27,321 nucleotides of DNA from an uncultured Lachnospira sp. (GTDB lineage: Bacteria > Bacillota > Clostridia > Lachnospirales > Lachnospiraceae). Under the pieces are notes generated by a model. The model was not told the origin of the DNA. It made no database searches and saw only the letters and a list, made by a program, of their open reading frames with translations. The stretch spans positions 1 to 27,321 of the forward strand of contig CAKRKK010000009.1 of NCBI GenBank assembly GCA_934358235.1, written 5' to 3'. Both the position numbers and the translations under genes were made by a program. Positions 1 through 8,528 of this stretch are shown here, in pieces (within the stretch, counting starts at the first letter, position 1; every line of letters starts with the position of its first letter).

Positions 1-1
1 A

Positions 2-3000
2 TATGATAAAGATGCTTATGTAGAAGGTCTTACAATAACAGCCGATTATTCGGATGGTTCAGCTAAAGTTATTCAGGGTACAGATTCAGTTAAGGGATAT
101 GTAACGGCTAAGGCTGCTGAACTTGATACAACTAAGGCAGGCAAGTATACATATGTAGTAGAATACAATGGTGCTAAGGCTGAATATACACTTGAAGTTG
201 TTAAACCTACAGTACATTCACTTAAAGTAGATGTATATCCAACAACTACTACATACGTTAAGGGTGCTGAATTTAGTGCAGACGGACTTGAAGTAGTTGC
301 TGTATATGATAGTGGAAAAGAAAAGAAAGTTGCTGAAGCAGATGTTAAGGTTGATTCATCAGCATACAAGAAAGATGAAACAGGAACATATGATATTAAG
401 ATTTCTGCAACAGTAGAAGAAAAGCCACTTGAAACAACAATTCAGGTAACAGTAAGAGATAAGAAAGAATTTAAGTTTGAAGATCTTACATGGAATTCAA
501 TTATATTTGGTCAGTCTGTCGATAAAAAGAAAATGACTATAAATACTGCTACTGAGGGCTCAGTAGTTATTGAGGCTAAAGAAGGTGGCGGTAAGTGTAC
601 AGATGATGGACACGATGGTATAGCATATTACTATACAACTTTAGATGCTAAGAAAGATAATTTTGATATAACAGCTAAAGTAACAGTTAATTACTATATC
701 ACAAAGTCAGCTCCTGATAACCAGGAAGGCTTTGGTATTATGGTAAGAGATTCTAACGGTACAGATGGTGATGCATCAGTCTACTATTCAAACGCAATTG
801 CAGTTGGTGGATATTATGGACAGGTAAATGTATTCGGTAGATATGGTGTTACAAAGGGGGATGCATCTAACAGGCATAATATTACAAGATTTAGTAAGAT
901 TGGTAATTCATTAAAGTATCAGATTAAAGAAGATGCTCCACAGAAATATGAATTAAGATTAAAGAAAGATAATTCAGGTATATATGCCTGGATGAAGGAT
1001 ACAAAAACAGGCGAATATGTAGAAGGTTCAAGTGTTACAAGCGCAGCAACAGGCGTGACTAATCCAGGTGGTAAGGTAGAGAATATTTTCTATTATCTGC
1101 CAGCAGATACATTCTCAACAATAGAAGAAAATAATATGTATCTTGGATTCTTCGCATCAAGAGGCGCAAAGATTACAGTTGATACATCATCAGTTGAGCT
1201 TAATATAACAGACAGAGCAGCAGATGCTCCACAGACATTTGACAAGCCAGCAGCAACAAAACCAGGTGTATCACAGACAACACTTAGCCAGACTTCATCA
1301 GAAAGCTATGAATATGGTGTATCTGTTAATACAAAGGGACTTCTTACAGTTAAGCAGAATGCTAAGACAATTGTGAGCCAGCAGTCAGTAGAAGCAGGAA
1401 CATATACATTTGATACAACATTAATTGTTGGTGATAACAGATTCCAGGTATACTTCGAGCCAGATGCTACTCAGAATATCACATCAGCAGCACCAGTTGT
1501 AATGAATACAACAGTTAACCGTAGAATAATTGCTCCAGTTAAGGAAGCTATATATTGTTCTCCAACAGGTACTTCATCAGCAGCAGGTACTAAGGAAGAT
1601 CCTGTAGATGTTCAGACAGCATTAACATACTGCCAGTCAGGTCAGGCTGTATATGCATTAGGTGGTACATACAATCTTACTAAGACAACAGGTGTATGGC
1701 ATGGCAATGATGGTACTGGCGAAGATGGAATGAAGTACTTTATGGCAGCACCAGATAATACAGAAGATGTAATATTTGATTTTGGCGGAAGCTTTGTAGG
1801 TAAAAAGTTCGTATCTAATACATTTGATTTATCAGGTGATTACTGGTATGTAGCTAATATGAAGTTTGCTAACGGTGGTGGCGTCAGACTTGGTGGAAGC
1901 CATAACATTCTTGAAGGCTGTGATTTCTATGGTCACTCTAATTCAGGACTTTCAGTATCAAGAACAGATGGCTCTAATAACAAGGCAGACTGGCCTTCAT
2001 ACAATCAGATAATTAATTGTAACGCATATAACAATAGTGATAAGTCACAGAACAATGCAGATGGTTTCGCTGCTAAGCTTACTTGTGGTGAAGGCAATGT
2101 ATTTAGGGGTTGTATAGCAGCCTACAATGCTGATGATGGATGGGATCTATTCTCTAAGGGCGCAACAGGAGCTATTGGAGCGGTAGAAATCTATGACTGC
2201 GTATGCTATGGTAATGGTATGCTATATTACAATGGTGCATTACATGACTCAAAGGGTGATGGTAATGGATTTAAGATGGGTGGTTCTGGTATAGCAGTTA
2301 ATCACAAGATATATAACAGCTACTCATTTGGTAATACAGCTAATGGATTTACTAACAACTCAGATCCTATGGGAACTTATGTTAACTTAGTAGGTTATAA
2401 TAATGGTGGTTCTAACTTAGAATTACATGTATATACAGGTGTTGAACCTCAGTTTACAGTAGAGAATGTTAAGTCTTATTCAGACGATACATACAAGGAA
2501 ATTGTAGATGCAGAAGGTAAGGCATTACTTAATAAGACAGATAAGGAAGCAAAGGAAGATGTAATCAGCCGTTACTATTCACTCGAAAGTTTCTTTATTA
2601 ACAAGAATGGCGAATCAGTTAATAGTGAAGGTGCAAAGCTTACAGCAGAAGATTTCAAGAATCTTAGTGATTTCAAGAATATCGTTACTGGTGGTATTGA
2701 TACAATGCCAGAAGGAAAAGATGGTAAGATTGAGTTAGGTGACTTCCTCCAGTTCGTAGAGGACAGACCAGAAGAGCATGTATGGGGTGAGTGGACAGTT
2801 AAGACAGCACCAACATGTACAGAAAAGGGTGTTGAACACAGATTATGTACTAAGTGTGATGCCGAACAGACAAGGGAAATGGATGCTTTAGGACATGATT
2901 TCAGCGATGAATTTACAGTGGATAAAGCACCTACAGTTTTGGAAGAAGGTTCTAAGTCTCGTCATTGTAAACACGAAGGCTGTGCTGAGAAGGAAGATGT

Positions 3001-3706
3001 TACTTCAATTGCCAAGCTTACACCAGCCACAGTTGCTTCAGGTGATATGAAAGATGGTGTAAGTGCTACTGTTGAAGACGATAGTGTAGAATATACAGAT
3101 GCAGAGAAGGAAGCAATCGCTAACGGAGCAGATGTAAAGATTGAAGTTGTCGTTAAGGCTGTTACTGACAGCGTAAGTGCTAAAGATAAGAAGGCAGTAG
3201 AAGATATTATATCTGGTAATTATGTAGTTGGTTCATATTTCGATATAAGCGTTATATTATCAGTTGGTAATACTACAAGAACAATAACAGATACAGAAAA
3301 GAAGATTGAATTTACAATTAATCTTCCAGAGAATCTTGTTAATAAGGATGCTACAGTAACAAGAACTTATAAGATTGTAAGAGTACATGATGGTGAAACA
3401 ACTATTCTTGATGCAGCATTTGATGCAGCAAGCAATAAACTTACATTTAAGTCAGATAAGTTCTCAACATATGCAATCATCTATAGTGATGCTAAGGCTG
3501 AAGGCTCAGGAGAGGTTATAGATAAACCATCAACAAACGCTCCAGCAACAAGTGAGCCAGCAACTGGTAATCCAGAAACAGGAGAGAGCACAGCAACAGG
3601 TGATACAACTAATGTAGCAATTTATGTTATATTAGCAGCTATTAGTGCTATGGCTTTATTAGGAGTATTCGTATACGAGAAGAAGAAAAAAGGAATGACT
3701 AAATAG
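2..3706 (+). CDS. Surface pectate lyase, PL9 family, with Ig-like domains and C-terminal membrane anchor (5' end outside window)
   Basis: The frame is open from base 2, so the gene begins upstream and its signal peptide is not visible; the first in-window ATG (533) is internal. The first ~170 residues resemble two bacterial Ig-like (Big_3) domains. A right-handed beta-helix region follows with the PL9 hallmark DGFAAK...ADDGWD. The Asp codons at 2060, 2132, 2135 and 2144 have the same spacing as the calcium ligands of Dickeya Pel9A (remembered as D209/D233/D234/D237). The Lys in GNGFKMGG (codon 2273) is the probable catalytic base. Further on are a CxxC-type surface repeat (TCTEKG...CTKCDAEQ), an FSTYAI-type domain, a Thr/Pro-rich linker, a TGD motif, a ~20-residue hydrophobic segment and a KKKK tail, indicating a cell-surface protein. 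It should cleave polygalacturonate by beta-elimination outside the cell. Family assignment is firm; exact substrate is inferred. Confidence 0.9.
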   Translation, partial: YDKDAYVEGLTITADYSDGSAKVIQGTDSVKGYVTAKAAELDTTKAGKYTYVVEYNGAKAEYTLEVVKPTVHSLKVDVYPTTTTYVKGAEFSADGLEVVAVYDSGKEKKVAEADVKVDSSAYKKDETGTYDIKISATVEEKPLETTIQVTVRDKKEFKFEDLTWNSIIFGQSVDKKKMTINTATEGSVVIEAKEGGGKCTDDGHDGIAYYYTTLDAKKDNFDITAKVTVNYYITKSAPDNQEGFGIMVRDSNGTDGDASVYYSNAIAVGGYYGQVNVFGRYGVTKGDASNRHNITRFSKIGNSLKYQIKEDAPQKYELRLKKDNSGIYAWMKDTKTGEYVEGSSVTSAATGVTNPGGKVENIFYYLPADTFSTIEENNMYLGFFASRGAKITVDTSSVELNITDRAADAPQTFDKPAATKPGVSQTTLSQTSSESYEYGVSVNTKGLLTVKQNAKTIVSQQSVEAGTYTFDTTLIVGDNRFQVYFEPDATQNITSAAPVVMNTTVNRRIIAPVKEAIYCSPTGTSSAAGTKEDPVDVQTALTYCQSGQAVYALGGTYNLTKTTGVWHGNDGTGEDGMKYFMAAPDNTEDVIFDFGGSFVGKKFVSNTFDLSGDYWYVANMKFANGGGVRLGGSHNILEGCDFYGHSNSGLSVSRTDGSNNKADWPSYNQIINCNAYNNSDKSQNNADGFAAKLTCGEGNVFRGCIAAYNADDGWDLFSKGATGAIGAVEIYDCVCYGNGMLYYNGALHDSKGDGNGFKMGGSGIAVNHKIYNSYSFGNTANGFTNNSDPMGTYVNLVGYNNGGSNLELHVYTGVEPQFTVENVKSYSDDTYKEIVDAEGKALLNKTDKEAKEDVISRYYSLESFFINKNGESVNSEGAKLTAEDFKNLSDFKNIVTGGIDTMPEGKDGKIELGDFLQFVEDRPEEHVWGEWTVKTAPTCTEKGVEHRLCTKCDAEQTREMDALGHDFSDEFTVDKAPTVLEEGSKSRHCKHEGCAEKEDVTSIAKLTPATVASGDMKDGVSATVEDDSVEYTDAEKEAIANGADVKIEVVVKAVTDSVSAKDKKAVEDIISGNYVVGSYFDISVILSVGNTTRTITDTEKKIEFTINLPENLVNKDATVTRTYKIVRVHDGETTILDAAFDAASNKLTFKSDKFSTYAIIYSDAKAEGSGEVIDKPSTNAPATSEPATGNPETGESTATGDTTNVAIYVILAAISAMALLGVFVYEKKKKGMTK

Positions 3707-3778
3707 TTTTAACAATTAATCCGTTTTTCTGATAAACCTAATATATAGTAATGAGGGTGATATATAATATACCCGGGG

Positions 3779-3812
3779 AAGACATCGGCGGTTAGCCGGT
3801 GTCTTTCTTTTT
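3779..3812 (+). terminator. Rho-independent terminator of the pectate lyase gene
   Basis: An 11-bp stem (3779-3789 with 3795-3805, one G-U pair) closes a 5-nt loop and is followed by TTTCTTTTT. It lies about 70 nt after the pectate lyase stop codon. Confidence 0.85.
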
Positions 3813-4053
3813 GTGGCATACTATTGCTCTACTGTACCCTTGCTTCGCACATTTCTTATATTGCTTCTATCTCTGGATTATTTCTAATTATTTAAAGTGG
3901 ATTTTTTCAAATTGTTGTGATAAACTTTAAACGTAATGTTAAAGACAGGCTTTACGCAAGGATTAGAAAGTAAAAGGCTGAATTTACAGCATTTATAGAT
4001 TTATATAAATATTTGATTTGTATAAGTAGTATTAGTTGAAGAGGTGTTTGTTG
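3813..4053. other. AT-rich intergenic region
   Basis: The gap between the pectate lyase and the next small gene totals 347 bases, including the terminator. Beyond the terminator I see no ORF with a ribosome binding site and no RNA gene. A weak promoter-like pair for the downstream gene may lie around 3975-4010 (TTTACA, then an A/T-rich TAAATA), but it is not convincing. Confidence 0.4.
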
Positions 4054-4296
4054 ATGAGTGAAGTTTCTACAATGGAAAGAGTTATCTGCTCGGATGTATC
4101 GATGGAAGAATGCAAGAAGATAGAGAAGATACTAAGAAAGAATAATATATCATATTTTGAAAGATGGAAGTTTCATACGGGGTTACTTAAGTTCCTTAAT
4201 AATGATAAGAATGCAAAGTGTGATATTCTTGTTCATATGGATTCCTTTGATAAGGCGAAGCAGCTATTAGGGATGAACCAGAATAAAGCAGAGTAG
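4054..4296 (+). CDS. Small soluble protein of unknown function (80 aa, DUF2007-like fold possible)
   Basis: ATG 4054 is preferred over the upstream TTG codons (4036, 4051) because AAGAGGTG ends 7 nt before it. The product has no signal peptide or membrane segment. The order strand (VICSD), helix (CKKIEKILRKNNI), central charged stretch, strand (CDILVHM), helix (DKAKQLLG) resembles the small 'putative signal transducing' DUF2007 proteins, which share a terminal DxxxAxxLL-type helix. The resemblance is by eye only. It appears monocistronic, lying between the pectate lyase terminator and a 255-bp gap before the CapA-like gene. Function unknown. Confidence 0.7.
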   Translation: MSEVSTMERVICSDVSMEECKKIEKILRKNNISYFERWKFHTGLLKFLNNDKNAKCDILVHMDSFDKAKQLLGMNQNKAE

Positions 4297-4551
4297 AATA
4301 TAAGATGAACGTTACTGTGATGTAGATGAATCATATCAGATTATTATTGGCTATGAGGTATGATTGCAGATGGCTGTTGCTGTTTGCATATATTTATCTA
4401 TATCGCAGTATTTATTTTATTAATTTATTGATTCATTAATTCATTAATGAAATGTGTAATAATCATATGAGCTGCATTACAATATACGCATACAGGGATA
4501 TGAATTATAGCACTTTAAGTTTATTAAGGAACGAAAGAAGGAAATTGAGAT

Positions 4552-5886
4552 ATGCTAAGATATAAATATACCAATACATATATTAAAGAATATACTAAAG
4601 AATATATTAATAAATATGATGTTGAATATAATGTTGAATATAATGATGTACATAATGTTGAATATAGTGATAGATATAATGCTGAATATAGCAATGGACA
4701 CAGTAGCAGATATAGAGGAAGGAATGCCTCTGATAGGAGAAGACATAACAGGATAATAAGTGGAATGTCTGTAATAGCCGGTTTGATATTGTCTATGTCT
4801 GTTCTGCTTACAGGCTGCGGAAAGGCATCAGCAGTTAGTGGTACAGGAACTGCTACGAAGGGAGAAGAAGCTGTTACAGAGGAGGCAACTACTAAAAATG
4901 TTCATCCATACGATATAACGCTTACATTTACAGGTGATATTAATCTTGCAGAGGGAGAGCCGACAACTAAAGAGCTGGATAAGAATAATGGAGATATAAC
5001 CAAGTGCATATCCCCAGAGCTGATACAGTATATGAAGGCGGCAGATGTAACGCTGGTTAATAATGAATTCTGTTATAGTGACCGTGGAGAGCCGTTGGCT
5101 AATAAGATGTGGACCTTCAGGGCTAAGCCGGAACGTGCTAAGGTACTGAATTCCTTAGGTGTTGATGTTGCACAGCTTGCTAATAATCACGTATATGATT
5201 ATGGTCAGACTGCAATGTATGATACATTTGATGCACTTGATGCAGTTGGAATACCATATGTAGGAGCTGGCAGGAATCTGGAAGAGGCTATGAAGCCATT
5301 TTATACAACTGTTGATGGAAAGAAAATAGCGATAGTAGCAGCTTCAAGAGCTGAAAAGTACAAGATGACTCCACAGGCAACTGACTCTACACCGGGAATT
5401 CTTAGATGCTATGATACAGAGTTGTTCATACAGACAATTAAAGAAGCAAGAGAGAATGCAGATTATGTTGTAGCAGTAGTCCATTGGGGAACGGAGCATA
5501 CGACTGTGTTAGAAGAGGTGCAGAGGTCAACTGCAAGGGATTATATAGATGCAGGAGCAGATATTATAATAGGAGGACACAGCCATTGTCTTCAGGGAAT
5601 AGAGTATTATGAAGACAAACCAATCTTCTATAGTCTTGGAAACTTCTGGTTTGATGAATATAATGTAGATACAATGCTTGTTAATATTCGCATAAGCGGT
5701 GATGATGAAACTGGAAGCAAGGTTGATGTATCAGTTGTTCCGGCAGTTCAGGATGGAACGCTGTCAGGCTGCGTAACAAGAATATGTACAGAGGAGTCTG
5801 ATAAGAACAGAATATTCGGACTTCTAAATGATGTGAGTATTAATGCTGATGTAGATAAGGATGGTGTGGTTACACAGGTGAAGTAA
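4552..5886 (+). CDS. CapA/PgsA-family metallophosphatase-like lipoprotein
   Basis: The 444-residue protein carries the CapA (poly-gamma-glutamate capsule family, calcineurin-like) motif series: TFTGDINL near residue 127, NNE, QLANNHVYDYG, VVHWGTEH, GGHSHCLQG and YSLGNFWFD. These are the metal-binding and active-site segments of this superfamily. A lipobox (LLTGC, Cys89) after a hydrophobic stretch (~72-86) predicts a lipoprotein on the outer face of the membrane. The oddity is the first ~60 residues, a tyrosine-rich 4-residue repeat placed before the signal sequence. The start at 4552 is supported by AAGAAGGAA 8 nt upstream, so the repeat seems to be translated. No capB/capC-like genes are nearby, so a poly-glutamate role is not supported; related proteins in clostridia stand alone and remain poorly understood. 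Confidence 0.88.
   Translation: MLRYKYTNTYIKEYTKEYINKYDVEYNVEYNDVHNVEYSDRYNAEYSNGHSSRYRGRNASDRRRHNRIISGMSVIAGLILSMSVLLTGCGKASAVSGTGTATKGEEAVTEEATTKNVHPYDITLTFTGDINLAEGEPTTKELDKNNGDITKCISPELIQYMKAADVTLVNNEFCYSDRGEPLANKMWTFRAKPERAKVLNSLGVDVAQLANNHVYDYGQTAMYDTFDALDAVGIPYVGAGRNLEEAMKPFYTTVDGKKIAIVAASRAEKYKMTPQATDSTPGILRCYDTELFIQTIKEARENADYVVAVVHWGTEHTTVLEEVQRSTARDYIDAGADIIIGGHSHCLQGIEYYEDKPIFYSLGNFWFDEYNVDTMLVNIRISGDDETGSKVDVSVVPAVQDGTLSGCVTRICTEESDKNRIFGLLNDVSINADVDKDGVVTQVK
4561..4716 (+). repeat. 13-unit 12-nt tandem repeat coding x-x-Tyr/His-x
   Basis: Thirteen 12-nt units in frame encode tetrapeptides such as KEYT, KEYI, NKYD, VEYN, VEYN, DVHN, VEYS, DRYN and AEYS. Two adjacent units (4621-4632 and 4633-4644, GTTGAATATAAT) are identical, consistent with slippage or duplication. 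The array lies upstream of the lipoprotein signal sequence of the CapA-like gene. Confidence 0.9.
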
Positions 5887-5952
5887 AGTTCGACCCTATT
5901 CGTAAAAAAGGTAATCTAAGTCAAATTCAGCGGGAAGATTTAAGAAAGAAAA

Positions 5953-5989
5953 ATTGACCATATTTGCGAAAAAAGCAAATATGGTCAAT
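5953..5989 (-). terminator. Terminator for the GltD-like gene (minus strand)
   Basis: A perfect 15-bp stem (5953-5967 with 5975-5989) with a 7-nt A-rich loop. Read on the minus strand it is followed by a run starting TTTTTC, as expected for the gene ending at 6083. On the plus strand there is no proper T-run, so termination of the convergent CapA-like gene is less certain. Confidence 0.85.
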
Positions 5990-6082
5990 TATTACAAGCA
6001 TTTATATAGTTGAATAAATCCCTATTGGCAAATCCTTGATGATTAGAAGAGATTTAAACAATAACTTGGCTAAACAGCCATT

Positions 6083-7312
6083 CTACTCTTCATCCAGCGA
6101 CTGCATATAAGCGTGCATTGATTCAGCAACGATTTTACTATGTGCAACAGCTTCAACAACTGTACGTGCACCATTGACAACATCACCAGAGGCGAATATT
6201 CCAGGGCGTGAGGTGTGTCCGGTTTCATCTGCTTCAAGAAGTCCGCGCTTGTTAGCGTTAAGACCTTTAGTTGAATTGACAAGGCGTGTCATAGGTCCCT
6301 GGCTTATAGATATTATAACACTATCTGAGTTATATAACTTGTCAGTACCTTCAATATCTGTGAAAGAACCATCTTCATTTTCTATTATATCGCGGAATAT
6401 AACTCCATTATCCTTAATCTCAACAGGACGTTTATTATATTCGAATTCTACACCCTCCAGCTTGGCATAGCTGTATTCGTACTGACTTGCTGCAACCTCC
6501 TTTGTAATAGAGAAGCAGGTGAGATAACGTACACCTTTTCTTATTGCAGTTCTTGCAACATCCATAGCTGCATTACCAGCACCTATTACAATAACGCGTT
6601 CACCGAGCTTATAGCTGTCTGGATTGTTAAGATAGTTGATGCCGAAGTGAACATTGCCAAAGGTTTCTCCTTTGATATGGAGAGTGTTAGGGTTCCATAC
6701 CCCTGTTCCAACGAATATAGCCTTATAGCCATCACGGAAGAGATCTTCTATTGTTATAGCACTTCCAATGGTTGTATTTGGACGTACCTTTATACCCTTT
6801 AATTCAAGATGACGGTATTCAATATCGTCAAGGACAGACTTAGGAAGTCGGAATTCAGGTATACCATATCTTAAGACACCGCCTATCTTATCCTTGCCTT
6901 CAAATATAGTTACCTGATAACCATATCTTGCAAGAATAATGGCAATTGTTATTCCGGCAGGACCAGAACCTATGATTGCAACACGTTTGCCATTAGAAGG
7001 CTTAGGTCCTTCAGTCATCTTGTTTGCGTAAGTTGTAGATATGTAGTTCTCTATTGTAGAAAAATGGACAGGCGCACCTTTACGTCCCAATACACAATGT
7101 CCCTCACATTGCTTTTCGTGGTTACATACAAGACTGCACACAGTAGTAAGTGGATTATTTTCAAATAGCATTTTTCCGGCTTCATCAAGCTTGTTCTCTT
7201 TAAGAAGTCTGATAGCCATAGGAATGTTAGTGCTTATTGGACAACCCTTCTGACATTGTGGTACCTTGCATTGAAGGCAGCGATTAGCTTCATCCATAAC
7301 ATGTAATGCCAT
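6083..7312 (-). CDS. NAD(P)-dependent flavoprotein, glutamate synthase small-subunit (GltD/NfnB-like) family
   Basis: 409 residues, close to the usual length for the stand-alone family. The N terminus has the two cysteine clusters that bind 4Fe-4S centres (CLQCKVPQCQKGCP near residue 13; CSLVCN...CEGHC near 59). A Rossmann FAD motif follows (GSGPAG near 115), then the NAD(P)H motif (GAGNAAMDVA near 248) and a C-terminal FAD segment (GIFASGDV). Such proteins pass electrons from NADPH to a partner enzyme. Neither a GltB large subunit nor an NfnA partner is present here, so the partner is unknown. The start codon has AGCAGG 7 nt upstream on the minus strand. Strong terminators on both sides indicate a single-gene transcript. 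Family is firm; reaction is uncertain. Confidence 0.9.
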   Translation of the reverse strand: MALHVMDEANRCLQCKVPQCQKGCPISTNIPMAIRLLKENKLDEAGKMLFENNPLTTVCSLVCNHEKQCEGHCVLGRKGAPVHFSTIENYISTTYANKMTEGPKPSNGKRVAIIGSGPAGITIAIILARYGYQVTIFEGKDKIGGVLRYGIPEFRLPKSVLDDIEYRHLELKGIKVRPNTTIGSAITIEDLFRDGYKAIFVGTGVWNPNTLHIKGETFGNVHFGINYLNNPDSYKLGERVIVIGAGNAAMDVARTAIRKGVRYLTCFSITKEVAASQYEYSYAKLEGVEFEYNKRPVEIKDNGVIFRDIIENEDGSFTDIEGTDKLYNSDSVIISISQGPMTRLVNSTKGLNANKRGLLEADETGHTSRPGIFASGDVVNGARTVVEAVAHSKIVAESMHAYMQSLDEE

Positions 7313-7357
7313 ATAATACCTGCTTTCTGCGCTTATTACGCTTTATAATAAAAGAAC

Positions 7358-7396
7358 CAGGCTGTAACATGATATTGTGATTTAGGTTACAGCCTG
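7358..7396 (-). terminator. Terminator downstream of the sigma/anti-sigma operon (minus strand)
   Basis: An 11-bp perfect stem (7358-7368 with 7386-7396) and 17-nt loop. On the minus strand it is followed by a T-rich GTTCTTTTATTA. It lies between the anti-sigma gene end (7545) and the GltD-like start (7312). Confidence 0.65.
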
Positions 7397-7445
7397 ATTA
7401 TATTTTAGCATATAAATATAAATATTAAAACAATAGATAATATTT

Positions 7446-7481
7446 TAACATTAGTTCATAACATTAGTTCATAACATTAGT
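7446..7481. repeat. 13-bp tandem repeat
   Basis: TAACATTAGTTCA occurs twice head to tail, followed by a third partial copy (TAACATTAGT). A related copy is at 7517-7528. It is non-coding, just beyond the 3' end of the anti-sigma gene. Confidence 0.85.
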
Positions 7482-7514
7482 ATAATATAGTATAACAGTA
7501 GTGTTAACAGCAGT

Positions 7515-7549
7515 ACTAACATTAGTTATGATGCTGGTTTAATGTTAGT
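7515..7549. repeat. Inverted repeat at the 3' end of the anti-sigma gene
   Basis: Arms of 10 bp (ACTAACATTA at 7515-7524, TAATGTTAGT at 7540-7549) around a 15-nt loop, spanning the stop codon region of the minus-strand gene. No T-run follows, so it may stabilise the mRNA 3' end rather than terminate. Confidence 0.55.
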
Positions 7550-8528
7550 TTATTTCTTTTATAAACATATAGTATTCTGATGAATATGCAGTTGCACTAT
7601 AATTTCTTGAAACGATTGTACCATCTTCATATTCTGCTGTTATGGTCAGCTTTGAGTTTAAAGAGTTAGTATTAGCCATTCTGAATCCTGCATACAGGTG
7701 CTCAAAGTTCTCATAAGCTGCTGAATACTCGTTATTATGGTTAATATAAAGAAACTTATCCTTGGAATTAAAGTTGGTATATGTGCGGTATCCAAAGTCA
7801 GGAGAACTTTTATAAAGGGAGTGCTGCTCTCCATATTCATCCGAAATCTCATAGTTATTAGCTATGATGTCTTCAGGAACAGGCTCGCGTGTCAGTAAGC
7901 TTACATTATCATCAGAGGCTGTCACGGTGATTCGGCTGATGCGTGATGAACTGTCTGTGAGCTGGATGTTAAGGTCAAAGTATAGAATTCTTGTATGATT
8001 ATATCCCTCTTTCCAGTCCCAGCCCTGTATGTCTGACATACCATCAGCAGTATCCTTGCAGTAGGATAAGGACAGGCCTTTTGTGTTAAGCTCTTCGTTG
8101 TTTTCGCCAGCATAGACCTTAAGAGTTGATGAATTCAGGATATTTTTATTAGTCTGGGAGCTGTATATGCTGTATACACCAATAAACAGTATAACAGCCG
8201 CCGCCGCAATAGCTGATAGCTTAAATAAATGTCTGCGGGACCTTACGCCTGCTGCAGGCTTTGTAACAGCTTTATCAGCCGCCTTGTGACTATGTATAGA
8301 ATTGCCAGAAGCAGCTCTAGAAGGAGCTCCAGAGGTAGTTCCAGAAGCAGTTCCAGAAGTAGTTCCAGAAGGGGCTCTAGAGGTAGTTCCAGAAGCAGCT
8401 ATGTTAGCCACAGCATCATCAGGTGTTTTGGAATCGTGTGTTATGGCAGCCATAAGTGTGCGGTTTATAAGTTCATCACTGGCGCATATTTTTTTGCAGT
8501 CATTATCAAATGCATCATTAAATTTCAT
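7545..8528 (-). CDS. Membrane-anchored putative anti-sigma factor
   Basis: The 327-residue product overlaps the 3' end of the ECF sigma gene by 11 nt, the usual arrangement for a cognate sigma/anti-sigma pair. Residues ~1-35 form a short cytoplasmic start, residues ~45-78 are a low-complexity Ser/Gly/Thr/Ala/Pro repeat, a basic patch (RSRRH) precedes one transmembrane helix (~105-124, LSAIAAAAVILFIGVYSI), and the remaining ~200 residues are extracellular. This topology fits an anti-sigma factor that senses an envelope signal, but I do not recognise a named domain such as DUF4179 or a zinc-binding motif with confidence. The role is inferred mainly from coupling with the sigma gene. Confidence 0.75.
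   Translation of the reverse strand: MKFNDAFDNDCKKICASDELINRTLMAAITHDSKTPDDAVANIAASGTTSRAPSGTTSGTASGTTSGAPSRAASGNSIHSHKAADKAVTKPAAGVRSRRHLFKLSAIAAAAVILFIGVYSIYSSQTNKNILNSSTLKVYAGENNEELNTKGLSLSYCKDTADGMSDIQGWDWKEGYNHTRILYFDLNIQLTDSSSRISRITVTASDDNVSLLTREPVPEDIIANNYEISDEYGEQHSLYKSSPDFGYRTYTNFNSKDKFLYINHNNEYSAAYENFEHLYAGFRMANTNSLNSKLTITAEYEDGTIVSRNYSATAYSSEYYMFIKEIN
8310..8393 (-). repeat. 7-unit 12-nt coding tandem repeat (SGTT/SRAP/SGAP)
   Basis: Seven exact-length 12-nt units read on the minus strand as TCTGGAACTACC and variants, giving SGTT-SRAP-SGTT-SGTA-SGTT-SGAP-SRAA. They sit in the cytoplasmic segment between the N-terminal part and the membrane helix of the putative anti-sigma factor. 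Confidence 0.9.

Noticed and set aside
4297..4551. RNA gene or small ORF in the 255-bp gap before the CapA-like gene
   Set aside because: Only A/T-rich sequence with simple TTAATTCATTAAT runs; no cloverleaf, stable hairpin or ORF with a ribosome site was seen.
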